64,000 nt of DNA from Quillaja saponaria (GCA_029379385.1 CM055612.1:17236001-17300000); one strand, 5' to 3'. Positions 52,462-64,000 are shown, numbered from the stretch's first letter. Numbers and translations are program-made. Notes: generated by a model from the letters alone, not told the origin.

Positions 52462-54043
52462 TTAGGTATTAAGCGATTTATCCAAGTGAGAGGGAAATGT
52501 TGAGCTAATATGTGTAGGAGAGATATTCGTTGGACTATCCTCTGCGGCATCTTGTGACTGCATGTCAACATTCATTTTACTCCCATCTTGCATTTTTAAG
52601 TTGGCATTATCACGTCCCCCGTTTCTTCCATGCAAAACCACGTTACTTCTTGCATGTTTCTTATCTTTAGAAGGCTCACCCTTAATTAGGCCCAATTGCC
52701 TATTCTCCAAAGGCCTTGAAGAGTCACCATATAGCATGTAACAATTTGCATCTTCAATTAGGACTTGTGCACGTTCCAAAGGAGACTTACTTTTTGTATG
52801 GATTGGTACAACATTCAAACCCACCTTATCCTTCGAAATTGGTGGCAGAGGGTCATCATTCTCTAACTTCTCATAATCTTTTAAGCTAGCAAAACGGGAC
52901 CCAATTTCTATCCCATTTCTTAGGCCTTGATTTGCTACAATCTCTTTCCTCTACATGCCTACTTTGACCTTACTTACTTCAGGAATTCCACCATTGCCCT
53001 TTGTCCTAGGAGGTTTGCGATTCTTACGAACAATCATCCATTCTCCATACCTTCCCATCTCAATGGTGCTTGCATTCTTACCTTTTACTCATCGTGTATC
53101 AACGTCCTTTAAAAGGCTGCAACTTCAGAAACATTCATGTTTACCTCGGGTAATGCCTTTGCTCCTATTGAATAGCTATCTATAACATGCCCGTTGCACT
53201 TGTAATAAACCAAGTGAGACCTTCATACTCGATATGCCTTATTTGCTTATAGAGCTTATACCTCGAGACTCATGGTTTTGCTAAATCAATTTCAATATAG
53301 ACCCTAGCAAAATTACCTCTATCAGCATTGCAAGTAGTGGTGTCACATTTAACTGGCGATTCGATTCTTTTGGCTAATCTCATAAGAAATTTATCATCAT
53401 GATACTCTATGGGGATGCCTAGGAACCGAACCCAAATAGCTAACTTATTGACATTTGAGGACATTGGATAAATTATTGATAAATTATGCTCCTATCTCAG
53501 GATTGTTAGGTAATGATCTAAAATCATCAATGGACCCCCTGTGAATACACTTTGTAAGTCATCCTTTTGAGAAAAACAGATGAGGAAAAACTCATTCCCA
53601 AGATCTATCACTTTCAGTACCCTCCTAGGCTTCCAAAGTTGGTAGAGTTTCTTGCATAAGAAGTTGTAACCTATCTTCTTCCCCAACATTCTTATGATTA
53701 AGGACTTCCTCCATGGACTCCTTAATCTCATTTTTTCATCCTTGGAAAGCCGAATGTTTGGACACTCCTCACTGTCCGAAAGGTCCCCCCTTCTGTATCA
53801 TTATCACTAATATCAATCCTTTCTTCATCTTCCTCCTACTGTACTTCGACATCAATTTTTTTAGAGTTAACACTGAGTCCCTATAGGAAGTTTTCCGAGC
53901 TACTCCTTCCCGTAAATCAGGAAATTCTGCATACGAACCAATTGCCTCACTTACTCCTGTTTTAACCTTTTTATTGCTTCGAGCAGGTCATCCTCCTCCT
54001 CAAAGCGTTCCCTGTCACCTCTCAACTCTCTTGTGCTCTCCAT
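52462..54043 (-). pseudogene. LINE ORF1 (DUF4283/zinc-knuckle-type RNA-binding protein), broken
   Basis: ATG at 54043 begins MESTRELRGDRERFEEEDD and is stopped after ~30 codons. Later frames show a DUF4283-like segment at about 53731-53492 (VLKVIDLGNEFFLICFSQKDD, GGPLMILDHYLTI), then KLAIWVRFLGIPIEYHDD (53440-53400), a degraded zinc knuckle (YYKCNGHVIDSY near 53200), and a low-complexity C-terminal region (52824-52462). Domain order is typical of plant L1-like ORF1 proteins. No intact reading frame remains. Confidence 0.75.
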
Positions 54044-54056
54044 ATTTTAGTTATAA

Positions 54057-54072
54057 TTACAATAATGATTTT
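54057..54072. repeat. LINE target-site duplication, right copy
   Basis: TTACAATAATGATTTT, identical to 43238-43253. Confidence 0.9.
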
Positions 54073-54320
54073 AAATATGTATTTCAATTTAATAACCCTT
54101 ACTTATAATTTTTTCAATTCTTATTGTTCATCTTCTAATTATTTTCTCATTCTATTAAATTTTTTGAAACTACAGTATATGATATTTATTACAACATTGA
54201 TTTTAAATTTAATAATCCTTTAATTTTTTAACCTTGACCTTCCAATTATTTTCTCTTTTCATTAACTTTTTTTTTTCTTCCATTAACATTTGAAACTACA
54301 TTATATGAAAGTTGTTTCTT
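54061..54320. repeat. Two-copy ~130-bp diverged tandem repeat
   Basis: Segments containing ATGATTTTAAAT...AATTTAATAA, CTAATTATTTTCTC and TTTGAAACTACA.TATATGA occur twice (about 54063-54185 and 54200-54310). This was the genomic target of the LINE. Confidence 0.65.
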
Positions 54321-55014
54321 TTTATTTATGTTGTTGAAATTCACTTAAACCAATCCTGAGATGATTACGAGAAATTGCATCATATTGATAACTTGAATTC
54401 CACGTGTTAATGTTGGATTTGACCAAGCTCCAAGGTCTCCTCTACTAAAATGGTCCTCTGAGCTTAGGGGTGATCTTTAGGAGTTCTTTAGCATACCTAA
54501 AATATATAAGAGGAAGAGGAGGTCGGGTATTTCCTGAGATCCCTTTTTGAAGGTATGGTCAATGAAAGGGAGAGCTAAGAGGTTTTTAGGAGAAAGCCCA
54601 ATAACTTACCTGGGCATGGGGGATTCTATTTATAGGGAAGGATTGGGCCTAGTTGAGCCTAATACGCCTTGGTAAACTTATGTATTAACATTAGTCACCC
54701 AAAAATGATTTCAAGGAACTAAGTGATTCAGACTTGAAGGCAGTCAATAAGGGGAAAAACCAAATTGCTAGGGCTGAAATGCCCTAGTGGATGACTCGTT
54801 CGACATACTCATAACCTGTCTTATATGTCCAGACTAAAGTTTAGGTTTGAGGTCTTCGTGCTAGTCCAGGTCTGAGTTAAAAGGTAAAGCTAAGATCATG
54901 GCCTACCTGAAAGGTAGAGCTAATCTAGATTCAACCTGAGAAGTAGAGCCGATCCTTTTAGGCTTAATCCCTTTATATAGTGATAGTTGACCTTTTTCTT
55001 AATGGGTGTGCTTG

Positions 55015-55660
55015 TGGCTCCAAGCTTTGCTTAGGTATTGAGGTGTGCTCGGCACCAACCTTTTATGCATGGATGACCTATTAGCTCTAGCCCTGCTTGG
55101 CGTAGAGGTGAGCTCAGCTCCAACTTTTGTTTAGCTTTGAGGTGAGCTCAGCTCCAACCTCATTTTGCATAGGCTAACTCTTGGCTCTAAGCTCTGCTTT
55201 GGTGTTGAGAAGGGCTCAGCTACAACCTCTTTGTACATGGGTGAGCTTTGGGCTCTATCCCTATTTGGCATAAAGGTGAGCTTTTGGCTCTAACCTTTTT
55301 GTGCATGGGCGAGCTGTTGGCTCTGAGCCCTGCTAGGCATAGGAGTGAGCTTTTTGGCTCCAACCTCTTTATGCATGAGTGAGCTCTTGGCTCCAAGCCT
55401 TGCTAGGCATAGAGGTGAGCTCTTAGCTCCAACCTCTTTATGCATGGGCGAGCTCTTGGCTCTAAGCCCTGCTAAGCGTAGAGGTAAGCTCTTGGGTCCA
55501 ACCTTGTTATGCATAGGCGAGCTCTTAACTTCAAGCTCTGCTAGGCGTAAAGCTAAGCTCTTAGTTGTAACCTTTTTTTGCGTGGATGAGTTATGGGCTT
55601 TAGCCCTCCTTAGCATAGATATAAGCTCTTAGCTCCAACCTCTTCGTGCTAGGCGAGCTA
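55015..55660. repeat. 69-bp tandem repeat (~9 units) inside the small LTR element
   Basis: Units alternate GAGCTCTTGGCTCCAAGC..GCTAGGCATAG and GAGCTCTTAGCTCCAACCTC..TATGCATGGGC; unit starts lie at 55381, 55450 and 55519 and extend to both sides with more decay. Because the period is 23 codons, both strands show spurious repetitive ORFs (55290-55616 minus, 55345-55632 plus). Confidence 0.9.
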
Positions 55661-55674
55661 TTAACATGATATCT

Positions 55675-55905
55675 TCTAGTCGTCCCCGTGAGGTAGGTTA
55701 CGAGTCACCTCATAAGGTCTTCAAGTCATTCTTGTGAGGTCGGTCGTCTACCCACAAGGTCTTAAGGCTGTCCCTTTGAGGTCAACCATCTACCTCACGA
55801 GGTTTTCAAGTAATCCCCATGACGTCAATAGCAGGTCGCCCCACGAGGTCTTTAGGTTATCCCCGTAATGTCATTTGTCTACTTATGAGGTCTTCAAGTA
55901 ATGAA
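55675..55905. repeat. ~45-50-bp GAGGTC-type repeats inside the small LTR element
   Basis: Irregular units built on ...ACGAGGTCTTCAAGTAATCCCC... and ...GAGGTCGGTCGTCTACC..., about five copies, with CpG-containing motifs. Confidence 0.7.
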
Positions 55906-56257
55906 TGGTAAAGCTAGGTGGGAATCAACAAATCTAAATCAAATAGATTTCCCACGAACAATGCCAATGTTAATGTTAAATTTGACTGAGCTCCGCAATT
56001 TCCTCTGCTATGATGGTCCTCTGAGCTTAGAAGTGATCCTTGGGAATTCTTTAGCAAACCTGAAATACACAAGAGGAAGGGAAGGTCAAACTTTGCATGA
56101 AATCCCTTTCCAAAGCTCAATCATTGAAAGGGAGAGCTGAGAATTTTTTTTGAAGAGAGCTCGAGAGCTTACCTTGTCTTAAGGGATTCTATTTATAGGA
56201 AAGGCTTAGCCTAGTTGGGTCTAATAGATCTTGGTTATCTTTCTTATTAACACCATG

Positions 56258-59200
56258 CATGCACAACCATATATGTTTTTAGATATAATTCAATTGAATA
56301 TGAATTTTTTGTTTTGTTTTTTGACTCTATAATTTTTGTTAGAGATAAAATATAATTATGAGTTTTTTAATTTAAAAAAAAAAAAAAAAAAGATACTTCT
56401 GTTTTATATGTTGTACTCTATTTGGTTTGATTCAGTTGTTCTTATTATTATTTTATATGTTTGCATTTGGTGTATATGTATATATATAGTTTTATTTTTT
56501 TAAAAATAATAATTACTTTTGAAAATTTGAACATGGATCTAATAATATAAGTACATCATTTAAATTTTTTATTTTTACTTATCTAGTTGTAATATTCTTT
56601 TGAAATGTTATAATTCTTGGTCGACTGAACACATTTGTTGATCCCTTTCTTCAGTCACAGTTCTTCTTCTTCGTCACTTGTTCTTCTTAAATATGTTTTC
56701 CACGCCAAACTTAGAAGCATAGAAATAAAGAAAAAATAAATAGAGACAAATAAAGATAAATAAAGACAATTCTGGAACTACCTGGTATGACCATGGAGAC
56801 GAATAAGACTATAAGAAGAAACTAAATGTCATTTGGATTAACAAATAGTATTTTAATCCTAATTTAGAGTTTTAAGGCAAAAGCTTTACAAAATAAGGTT
56901 TGATAAGAAAGGCGGTCCTTTACACATTTTTAGGATAAGACGAATATACCATTTGAATCAATGGTTAAGATTTTATGACCAAATTAGAAAATTTCAAAAC
57001 CAAGAGCTTTACAAAATTAGGTTCAGAGGGCAAAACGGTCAAATATAAGTTCTTTAGGGATACTAGGAATACCATCATGGTCGTGGGGATGAATAAGACA
57101 ATAAAAAGAAACATAAAACCATTTGAATTAATGGTTAGGATTTTATACCTAGCTTAGCTTTGCAAATCTAGTTTGCAGTTTTTCATAATTTTTAATTTAT
57201 ATATATATATCAAATTAAGTATAACTTATAATATATTTATTTTAATTATTTTAGCTTGCACATCTTACATACAGCTCTTCAACATCTTAGTGAGTAAGAT
57301 GACTAGTAAGGTCGAGATGACAAAAATTTAGGATTAGGAAATAATTTTTAGATCAATATATTGTAAATATTGTTAGATTAATTTTCTATAAAATAATATT
57401 TTATTTATACAAAAATTTAATTTTAATATAAAATATGTTTTGAAAAAGTATTTATAGATATAGATTAAATAAATATAAAAAAATTAAAAATTTTAATTTG
57501 CATCTGCAAGGTTACAAACACAGATAACCATCAAGCATCTATACCTATAGTTTTTGCGTCTACACTATAGACGTATATATTATTGGGTATGCTTATCTGT
57601 ATTTTTAATATAGACACCGATATTTTGTTAATTGTTATTGGCATCTAGAATTTATATCTGCCACATAGACGAAGAAAGGCAAATGCACATATCTTCTACA
57701 TTTATGGTTTATGTGTCTGGAAGCAAACACAGATTACTATTTTTTGTGTCTGCTTTTTCTGCATCTACTTTTTCTTCATCTATCTTTTATGCAAATGAAG
57801 TTGAGATTATATACACACAACAACTAATCATTCAACAATAGATAGAGGAGACACCATTTATCAGAAAATGTGTAAACTCATATCTCTATAAAACCATGCA
57901 CACTAGAAAGTAAAAGCACTAATGAAGAAGAAATTCTAGAAATTAAGGACTTTTAGGAGTCCCTTAGAACTAATCTTAATAAATTTTTGAAGAAGTTTTC
58001 ATAATCTATCTAAAATGTTCTAAGCATTTGTGAAAATAGTGTGTCGTGGCTTCTCCATTAATGTTCCAGGAAGAGACTTATTGCTGCTATAGGAGAAATT
58101 GCTAGACAAACTACTAAGGACTAAACCAATGCACATGATCTGCTTCATTATGGTCTTAAAGAAAATATGTCAAGCATCTTTTAGTCTTTCAAGAAAAGAG
58201 ACTCTTTTAATTGAGTGAACAAAGAAGAAGTGGAGAAATTTCGACTAATTGAGATTTTCCCATTTCCCCCATTATTCATGTCTATCAATTTTGTTCTTCC
58301 ACTTTTGTAACTATCTTTTGTTCAATGAATGAATAAAGCTTTTGGACTTCTATGTTATGTTTCTCTTTCTATTTAATATTTCTGGAAAGTACTTGATTTG
58401 TCTTACTTCACTTGCAATATAATTTTTGTTGCTTATCTGTTTGATCTGGATATTTTCTAATGTTATGCTTTGATTGATGTAGTTTATATCGATAATTATC
58501 ACACCAAATTTTTATTTTTTGCTGATCAAAAAGACAGGAAGAAAAATATTTACAAAATTAATGAAAATTTAATCCTGATAACACGTAGTTTATATTATAA
58601 AAACTAGTATCAATTTGATATAAACAGAAAGAGAAAGGATCAAATAAAGCATTTCAAGATCGACTGAAGATATCAATTGAGCTTTGACTGGAATCAAAAC
58701 GAAGTGTTTCAATTATAATCCACTCAACTGAAATCTTCTTAACTTATCCGTACACATCGTTTTTGGAATACAATCAACTATTCATCATATTCCTTAGCTG
58801 AGAAAATTTCAAAAGAAAATATACAAATCATGCCAGGACTAAGAAAAAGACAAAACTAGATAGCTAAGATCCTAGGAATGTGTTGTATTATATTCAAAAT
58901 GCAGAAAGCACATCTAGTCATTGCATTCATGGTTTTACGTTAATTGACCAAAGTTTCTAGCTTTTCATCTTTGGCTCAAAAAGAGCAACTATTATCTTTT
59001 ATAGAGAAATGTCTATGTTCGGTCCTGTATGTTTACAAAGGAGCATACGAGAAATAAGCTTTTCTTTTTGAACAACTTTTGCACTCTAAAACTTTTGAAA
59101 GATCAATACTCTCAAGTTCTCATCAAATTGATCTCTCAAACTCAAAACTTTCATATATTTGAGAACAGAGAAGGACTAGAACTTTTATATTCTTTCTTCT

Positions 59201-61080
59201 CTGGTTATTCACTCTACAAAGTTTTTAACTTTCATATTCAGAGAAAATCTTTGCAATAGAGTGATTGTACTATCACAATCATCTTTTCAACATGTAAGAT
59301 TTGAAAAGAGAATCTAGAGCTTCCCTTTTTAAACTTGGTAAAATTCTTCTTATGAAAATTTGGCTAAATCCTAAAATTTAGCTAGGTTTTGGCTCTATAA
59401 TCATTAGTTAGGTTTTGTTAAGCCCATTAATTTAGCTGTGTGAAGATTTGGTTGACTCTTTCAATTCAGCTGTTAGTGAAAATTCTCAAGTGGAGCTTAA
59501 AGGGTGAATGTAGCTAATGGTTATATGGTGAACCATTATTAAAATCATGTGTCAATCTCTCTTATCCCTATCTATTTACTTTTTCTGCTGCATATTTATT
59601 TGCTTTTAGGTTGGATAGTTATCTGTGATTATTTGTTATCACATTTAAAAGTGGTTAAAATTATAATTGACAAACTATTCATTCCCTTTAATTTGCCTAG
59701 TTGGGCGAGTCGATAATCTATATATTACTAGAGATCCTCAACATATATCTATGCCTTTACGTGAAAAATTAAATTCCATACATATGTCAGGCTCAATCAT
59801 TTTATGGTTAAGATAATGTGTTTTCATTTTCATCAAAGATCAATAGTTTCTTCTCATCCTTCTCATGGTATACAAAAGATTTATTAATTATGGGTCGTAA
59901 AACTAAAAAGAATGATACATACGACCAATAAGTACAAGAAGAAAATAAAAAGACATTACATTATAATTATATAAGTGAAGGAGAAATTTAAAAGAATAAT
60001 ATTCAATAAAATAATAATATTTTATTATAAATTTATAGTGGATATTATGGTAAAATGAAAGTTGTTAAAATATTATGTTTTTATTTATTTCGTACTTTTT
60101 TTTCTGGTCAATTTCATCGTCAAACTTTCAAAACTGTTTATTATTAGTTTCAAATTGTAATTAATATATATGATATTTATTTAATAAAAAATATTTAATA
60201 CTAACACGTGGCAATTGCTTTACAATGTGCTGTTTTGGTTACATTTGATTGGTCACATCTAAAGACATAACCTTCACTTGTGCAATGTGAATGTCACATG
60301 ACGACTCATTTTAATATATACTAGCGTATAGTATGGGCAAATACAGGGTGTGGTGTCATTCAAATATGTAATTCACTCTAATTTTTTTATTTAAAATAAA
60401 TAAAAAATTTATTTAATTTAAATTTTTTATATTATTTTTACTTTTTAATTAAAATTAACATTGATTAACTAAAATATAAACACAGCGAGATTAATATTGT
60501 TTAATGTGTAAATCTCGTTTAATGTGTAAAAAACAAGTTAAAAGAAAAATTTATAGTTAGTTAGATAAATATTTAAGGTAAAATAGTAGTGACTCTTTAT
60601 CAATATGAGTGAAAAATATATATAATATTAAAGATAAAAATATCATTTAAGATGGACAAAATAATAACTTATCTCAAATGAACTTCACAAAATAAAATCC
60701 AACCTATTTTAGATAAAATTCATAATTAAACAAAATAAGAGTTTCAAATATATTTCATTTAAATTATATAAAATTTCATTTGTTCTATAAAATGTATAGA
60801 GTTCATTTGAAACGAAATGAATTTCACACTTTTTAAAAATTCGAAACTCACCCTAAATAGTTTGGGTTTTACTGTAAGAAATTTATTTGAGTTAAGTTTT
60901 TAGTTGTCCATTAAATGATATTTTTATTCTTAACATTAAGCACACGTTTTTAACATAATTAAATCAATATAAAAACACAAATACTTCATTTCACATCATC
61001 ACCTAATCATTTTTTTAATTATTTTTTTCAACTTCTTTTTGTTAATTGTTATAGAGAGTATTAAGTGAAAAATATTTAAA
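56258..61080. other. AT-rich intergenic region without recognised genes
   Basis: Nearly five kilobases. ORFs at 56975-57157, 57632-57841 and 59029-59259 are short and lack protein character. A loose three-fold repeat (GA.GAATAAGAC...ATTTGAATTAATGGTTA.GATTTTAT) is spread over about 56797-57150. A poly(A) tract lies near 56372-56391. Decayed TE sequence is likely, but none could be named. Confidence 0.5.
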
Positions 61081-61114
61081 TTAAAATATATTTAACGTAC
61101 TTCTTTCGCCTTCA

Positions 61115-62310
61115 ATTTTAGGGATTTCTCTCCACTGAATTCGGATCCGGTTTCCTTCGTCACTACCTCCGAGTTAGGAAGATCAATCACCGACCAAATC
61201 TAGGCAATCGTCGTTGTTGCAGGATACCAAACAGTCGCTGATCGTGAAGTAAACCATAGCTCGAAAAGCTCAAGCTCTGGTTAGTGGTTTCTCTCCGTTC
61301 AACACTTCAACTTCAAGCTCAAATTTGTAAACCCCTTTTCAACTCCGGCGGATTTCTTCAGACCTCTGAAACCATTACTGCAGCTCTGGTTTGTAAATGA
61401 TATTCTGAGTCTCTTACTGGATTTGTTTGTGTGTTGTGGGTCAAGCGCATAATTAACAAATTTTCTGGATCAAGGGCAGAAATTGGGGTAAAATTTGGTA
61501 GGTTTTGAAAGATATATTAGATTTGGACAACTAAAAGAATGAGCATAAATGGTTATGTTAAATACTCTTAATTATAAAACAAAATGTGCTTTTGATTTGT
61601 TGAGCATAAAATGTGATTACCCAACAATGGTATGAAAGCTTCCTTTTTCTCGTTTATAATCATGTCTTCTGAATATTGGTGATATTTAGTCTTAACTAAA
61701 TAAAGATACTGCTTGAAGTCAGATGCATGGTTATAATTTCCTTATCCATACTTTTTTATCAGCACACCTGGCCTCATAAATTTGACCACTCAACAAGGGC
61801 AGAGAGAGTTTGGATATTTTTCATAGTTGATTCATACACGAATGAGGGACTCCCAGTAGTTTCAATTTCATATTTGATCCATACAGAAATGATGAATAAA
61901 AGTGCTTCATCTTCTCTCCTTTTAACAAGTATGCAAAGACAATTTCTTCACCAATATTTAAGCATTTATATCAAATGGTTAAAAACATTCTTTGTTCTGG
62001 CTTTCTGATTCTCCTATTAGGAGTGAACTATTTTCTGTTTAAATTTTCTTTAGTTACTATTCAATGTGGGAGTCTAATGTTTATTTTGAATAAAAGATTT
62101 GAATCTTTCAAGAGGTCATTAAAAACCCTAATGCATCATATCAGAAAGCTCATGACAGGGAGCTTGATGCAAGAAGATCAACCCATGTCTTTTAGAGGAA
62201 GCTTCAAATGATTTGTTTTATTTGTACTGGTTTTGTCTATGTATGAGAGGGCGTGGTGGAAATTGCTTGAAGTCATTTGAAAGTCGGCTGGATAAATTAT
62301 TTACATTGCA
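61115..62310 (+). other. 5'UTR exon(s) and intron of the Yos1-like gene
   Basis: 61115-61391 has higher GC and CT-rich, gene-leader character (for example GGATTTCTCTCCACTGAATT), unlike the spacer. A donor is likely near 61391-61400 (GTTTGTAAAT), and the acceptor is TTACATTGCAG at 62300-62310, five bases before the ATG. ORFs within the intron (61727-62008, 61975-62211) are not supported as coding. Confidence 0.55.
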
Positions 62311-62315
62311 GGAAA

Positions 62316-62549
62316 ATGGGTTTGTGGACATTGCTTGAGGGATGCCTGCTTCTTGCAAATGCATTAGCAATATTAAATGAGGACCGCTTCCTTGCACCTA
62401 GAGGATGGGGCTTCTCTGATTTCTCAGGGGGCAGGACAAAGTCGTTTAAGGGGCAGCTTATAGGCCTTATTTATGCAACCCAGTATTTGAGGGTTCCTCT
62501 CATACTGCTCAACTCCATCTGCATTGTTGTAAAGTTGGTTTCTGGATGA
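62316..62549 (+). CDS. YOS1: Yos1/IER3IP1-like small membrane protein (77 aa)
   Basis: Single coding exon. The protein begins MGLWTLLEGCLLLANALAIL and ends VPLILLNSICIVVKLVSG, with EDRFLAPRGW between; this matches the Yos1/IER3IP1 family, which is ~75-85 residues across eukaryotes. The family acts with Yip1-Yif1 in ER-to-Golgi vesicle transport at ER/Golgi membranes. An N-terminal hydrophobic segment (residues ~3-20) and a C-terminal one (~58-76) fit two membrane spans, with a basic middle (SGGRTKSFKGQ). The ATG at 62316 was chosen because it lies five bases after a good splice acceptor and starts exactly at the family N-terminus; upstream in-frame codons (from 62277) are intronic. Reading frame intact. 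Confidence 0.95.
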   Translation: MGLWTLLEGCLLLANALAILNEDRFLAPRGWGFSDFSGGRTKSFKGQLIGLIYATQYLRVPLILLNSICIVVKLVSG

Positions 62550-62827
62550 TGCAAGCCATGCAAGGTAGACTGTGTATGAAAACTTGTGCTAGTTTGATGT
62601 TGTTTGTCCAGTTGTTACATTTTCGAAATTAATCCACTTGATCTGAAAATTATTTTGATCCATTAGTAATATTGCAATATATGGCTGCATTTTAAAAATA
62701 TTTTGATCAAGTTGATCTGTATCTTGGATGAAGCTAATATTTGGCGTGCATCATAACCATGAAGAAGTTTGTAACCCAACAATTGGTTTCCTCAAAATTT
62801 TTGTTTCTTTCTTTTTCTCTTTTTGTT

Positions 62828-62913
<86 letters not shown>

Positions 62914-64000
62914 TTTTTTTAGATTCAGTACATTTCAGCTGTGTTTAGTGACTGTTTACCTATATATGGAATAATTGCTTCATCAGAGAAATATGGTTGT
63001 TTTGCCTAACATGGTGTTTGAAACTGTAATTAATACTTGTGGGAATTTGCATAAACAGTGAGAATGATCACCGAAAGTGAGAGAACCCAACTTTGTTCTA
63101 TAAGCTTCTGCTTTGCCCCCTCTTCTACATCACATGTGTATTATAAGCTACTACAGGTCCACAACATTTCCTGTGAGTGGGAAATACAGTTTTTGGACGT
63201 GATGGGAAAATTTTCTTTTTCTAAAGGTTGACAGACAGTGTCACATTCTTTTTCTTGATTATTCTTCTTATTTTAGAGCTGCCCCCTGTCTCTCCCATTT
63301 ATTATTTTCTTCTTTGAAATGCTTCATCTTACCTGTTATTAAAAAGAAGTTTCCATGTTATGAATTGTCGCAGGCTCATGAACGTCAATCAGATTGATTC
63401 CAGAAAGGCCTTTCGAGATTCAGAGAAGTCCAAGAGATTCTTTTAATTACAAAAAGATTCTAATATCATTTAGCATTGTAAAATTTTATTCTTTCCCTTA
63501 ATCACATTGATACACGCGATGATGATAATGTGAATTTGTCAGTGTTAATCATTGATATTCAGCTTATGATAACTTTGTTAGACTTTCTACCTGGGTGCTT
63601 TTATTTATATCTTGGTTTTGCAGCTATGGCCTCCCGTGTAGACAATTGTTTTACATTTCTGCCTCTAATTTGTTATAAAGTTATTATTACCATTGAGGAT
63701 TATGTTTTATTTTTGGGTTGAATAGGTGGCATTGCATTGAGGATCATCACTCACTAGAAAACTAGAGATGGTATAGACGAGTCTCTAATGTCAAAAATCC
63801 CCGCTTTTTTTTATTAAAAATATATTTTCAATCCTTTTGAAGCATAGGTACAAATTGTAGAAGAAGAATTGGTATGTGATTGAGTGAAATCAAAATAAAA
63901 TTCAAATTATAAATCAGCAATAACATGGTACGTTCTGGAATCTACTGCAATGAAAATTAATAGCTTGCTCTGCCATTAATCAAAGAACGGCAAACCTTTC
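62550..64000 (+). other. Downstream region of the Yos1-like gene, possible 3'UTR intron
   Basis: AT-rich with no recognised gene. A possible splice pair is a donor near 62563 (CAAG|GTAGAC) and an acceptor at TTGTCGCAG (about 63365-63373), followed by a short open stretch; this would be a spliced 3'UTR or part of another transcript. The ORF at 63530-63721 has no protein similarity that I recognise. Confidence 0.35.
62838..62909. repeat. (AT)n(AG)n compound microsatellite
   Basis: About 11 AT units followed by about 24 AG units, ~290 bases downstream of the Yos1-like stop codon. It gives a false ORF (62741-62974) with an RE-dipeptide run. Confidence 0.97.

Larger units (their letters stand above)
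43254..54056 (-). mobile_element. Full-length L1-like LINE (minus), split by a copia insertion
   Basis: The element has a 3' poly(A) (T-run about 43251-43261 on the plus strand), ORF2 and ORF1 in order on the minus strand, and a 16-bp target duplication at both ends. Without the 4915-bp copia element and its 5-bp duplication it is about 5.9 kb, normal for plant L1-like elements with endonuclease, RT, zf-RVT and RNase H. Its 5' end is only ~13 bases upstream of the ORF1 ATG (54043), so a 5'UTR is nearly absent: either slight 5' truncation or a very short leader. Many stops show it is inactive. Confidence 0.88.
54405..56252 (-). mobile_element. Small non-autonomous LTR element (TRIM/LARD-like, 1848 bp)
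   Basis: Terminal direct repeats at 54405-54690 and 55968-56252, both TGTTAAT...ATTAACA, roughly 75-80% identical, flanked by CCACG (54400-54404) and CCATG (56253-56257). Just inside the right LTR, the minus strand reads TTGGCATTGTTCGTGGG, resembling the tRNA-Asp primer-binding site TTGGCGCCGTTGCCGGG after several C/T-type changes; hence the minus orientation. The interior (~1.28 kb) has no retroviral domain and consists largely of tandem repeats. It is an old insertion judging from LTR divergence. Confidence 0.75.

Noticed and set aside
55290..55616. 108-codon minus-strand ORF (and the 95-codon ORF on the other strand)
   Set aside because: Both arise from the 69-bp repeat, whose period is a multiple of three; no independent evidence of coding.
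57632..57841. 69-codon ORF in the intergenic region
   Set aside because: Low-complexity translation, no start context, domain or splice support.
61727..62211. Two ORFs upstream of the Yos1-like CDS
   Set aside because: They fall within the probable 5'UTR intron, and the translations have no family resemblance.
63374..63447. Short open stretch after a splice-acceptor-like TTGTCGCAG
   Set aside because: It looks exon-like, but the Yos1 family ends at the 62549 stop and no partner exon could be identified; kept only as a possible 3'UTR exon.

Overview
This is AT-rich nuclear DNA from a flowering plant, probably a eudicot; the species cannot be fixed. Evidence: GT-AG introns, plant-type cation-dependent O-methyltransferase genes, and plant Ty1/copia, L1-like and RTE LINE, CACTA and long-LTR elements. 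Only three host genes are supported, all on the plus strand: two near-identical six-exon caffeoyl-CoA O-methyltransferase-like genes (CDS 21187-22824 and 41252-42398) and a 77-codon Yos1/IER3IP1-like gene (62316-62549). Almost everything else is transposable-element sequence, much of it inserted inside other elements.

Layout. 1-15260: a nest of long LTRs without ORFs. A minus-strand copy (A4, running off the left edge) contains a second minus-strand copy (A2, 779-12687), which contains a plus-strand copy (A1, 4280-7099) and two LTRs of another family (B1, 1429-3838; B2, 9694-12490). Five-base target duplications are visible for A1, A2, B1 and B2. 15261-20700: a tandem array of ~131-bp units split by another long LTR (A3, 16962-20163). 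20843-23400: duplication block with OMT gene 1. 23480-40370: TE territory between the paralogues: an RTE LINE with an inverted 5' half, an unassigned LTR-like stretch, a decayed copia element cut by long LTRs A5 and A6, a MITE inside A5, and a rearranged CACTA transposon. 40806-42620: second duplication block with OMT gene 2. 43254-54056: a full-length but dead L1-like LINE (16-bp target duplication), into which a complete 4.9-kb copia element was inserted (TSD CCGCA). 54405-56252: a small non-autonomous LTR element full of internal repeats. 56258-61080: AT-rich spacer. 61115-62549 and beyond: the Yos1-like gene with a 5'UTR intron.

The two OMTs are a local duplication pushed ~20 kb apart by later insertions. 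They belong to the At4g26220/TSM1-like side of the CCoAOMT family, not the lignin-type core, because the substrate loop lacks the Tyr/Arg cluster of true CCoAOMTs. The Yos1-like gene is an unrelated housekeeping secretory gene.

I found no novel enzymatic or defence system. The most informative signals are structural: the nested insertions with readable target duplications, the interrupted satellite, the RTE inversion, the young copia element whose five stops all look like transitions, and the CACTA element whose two transposase genes appear fused. All boundaries, identities and splice sites were read by eye and not computed.
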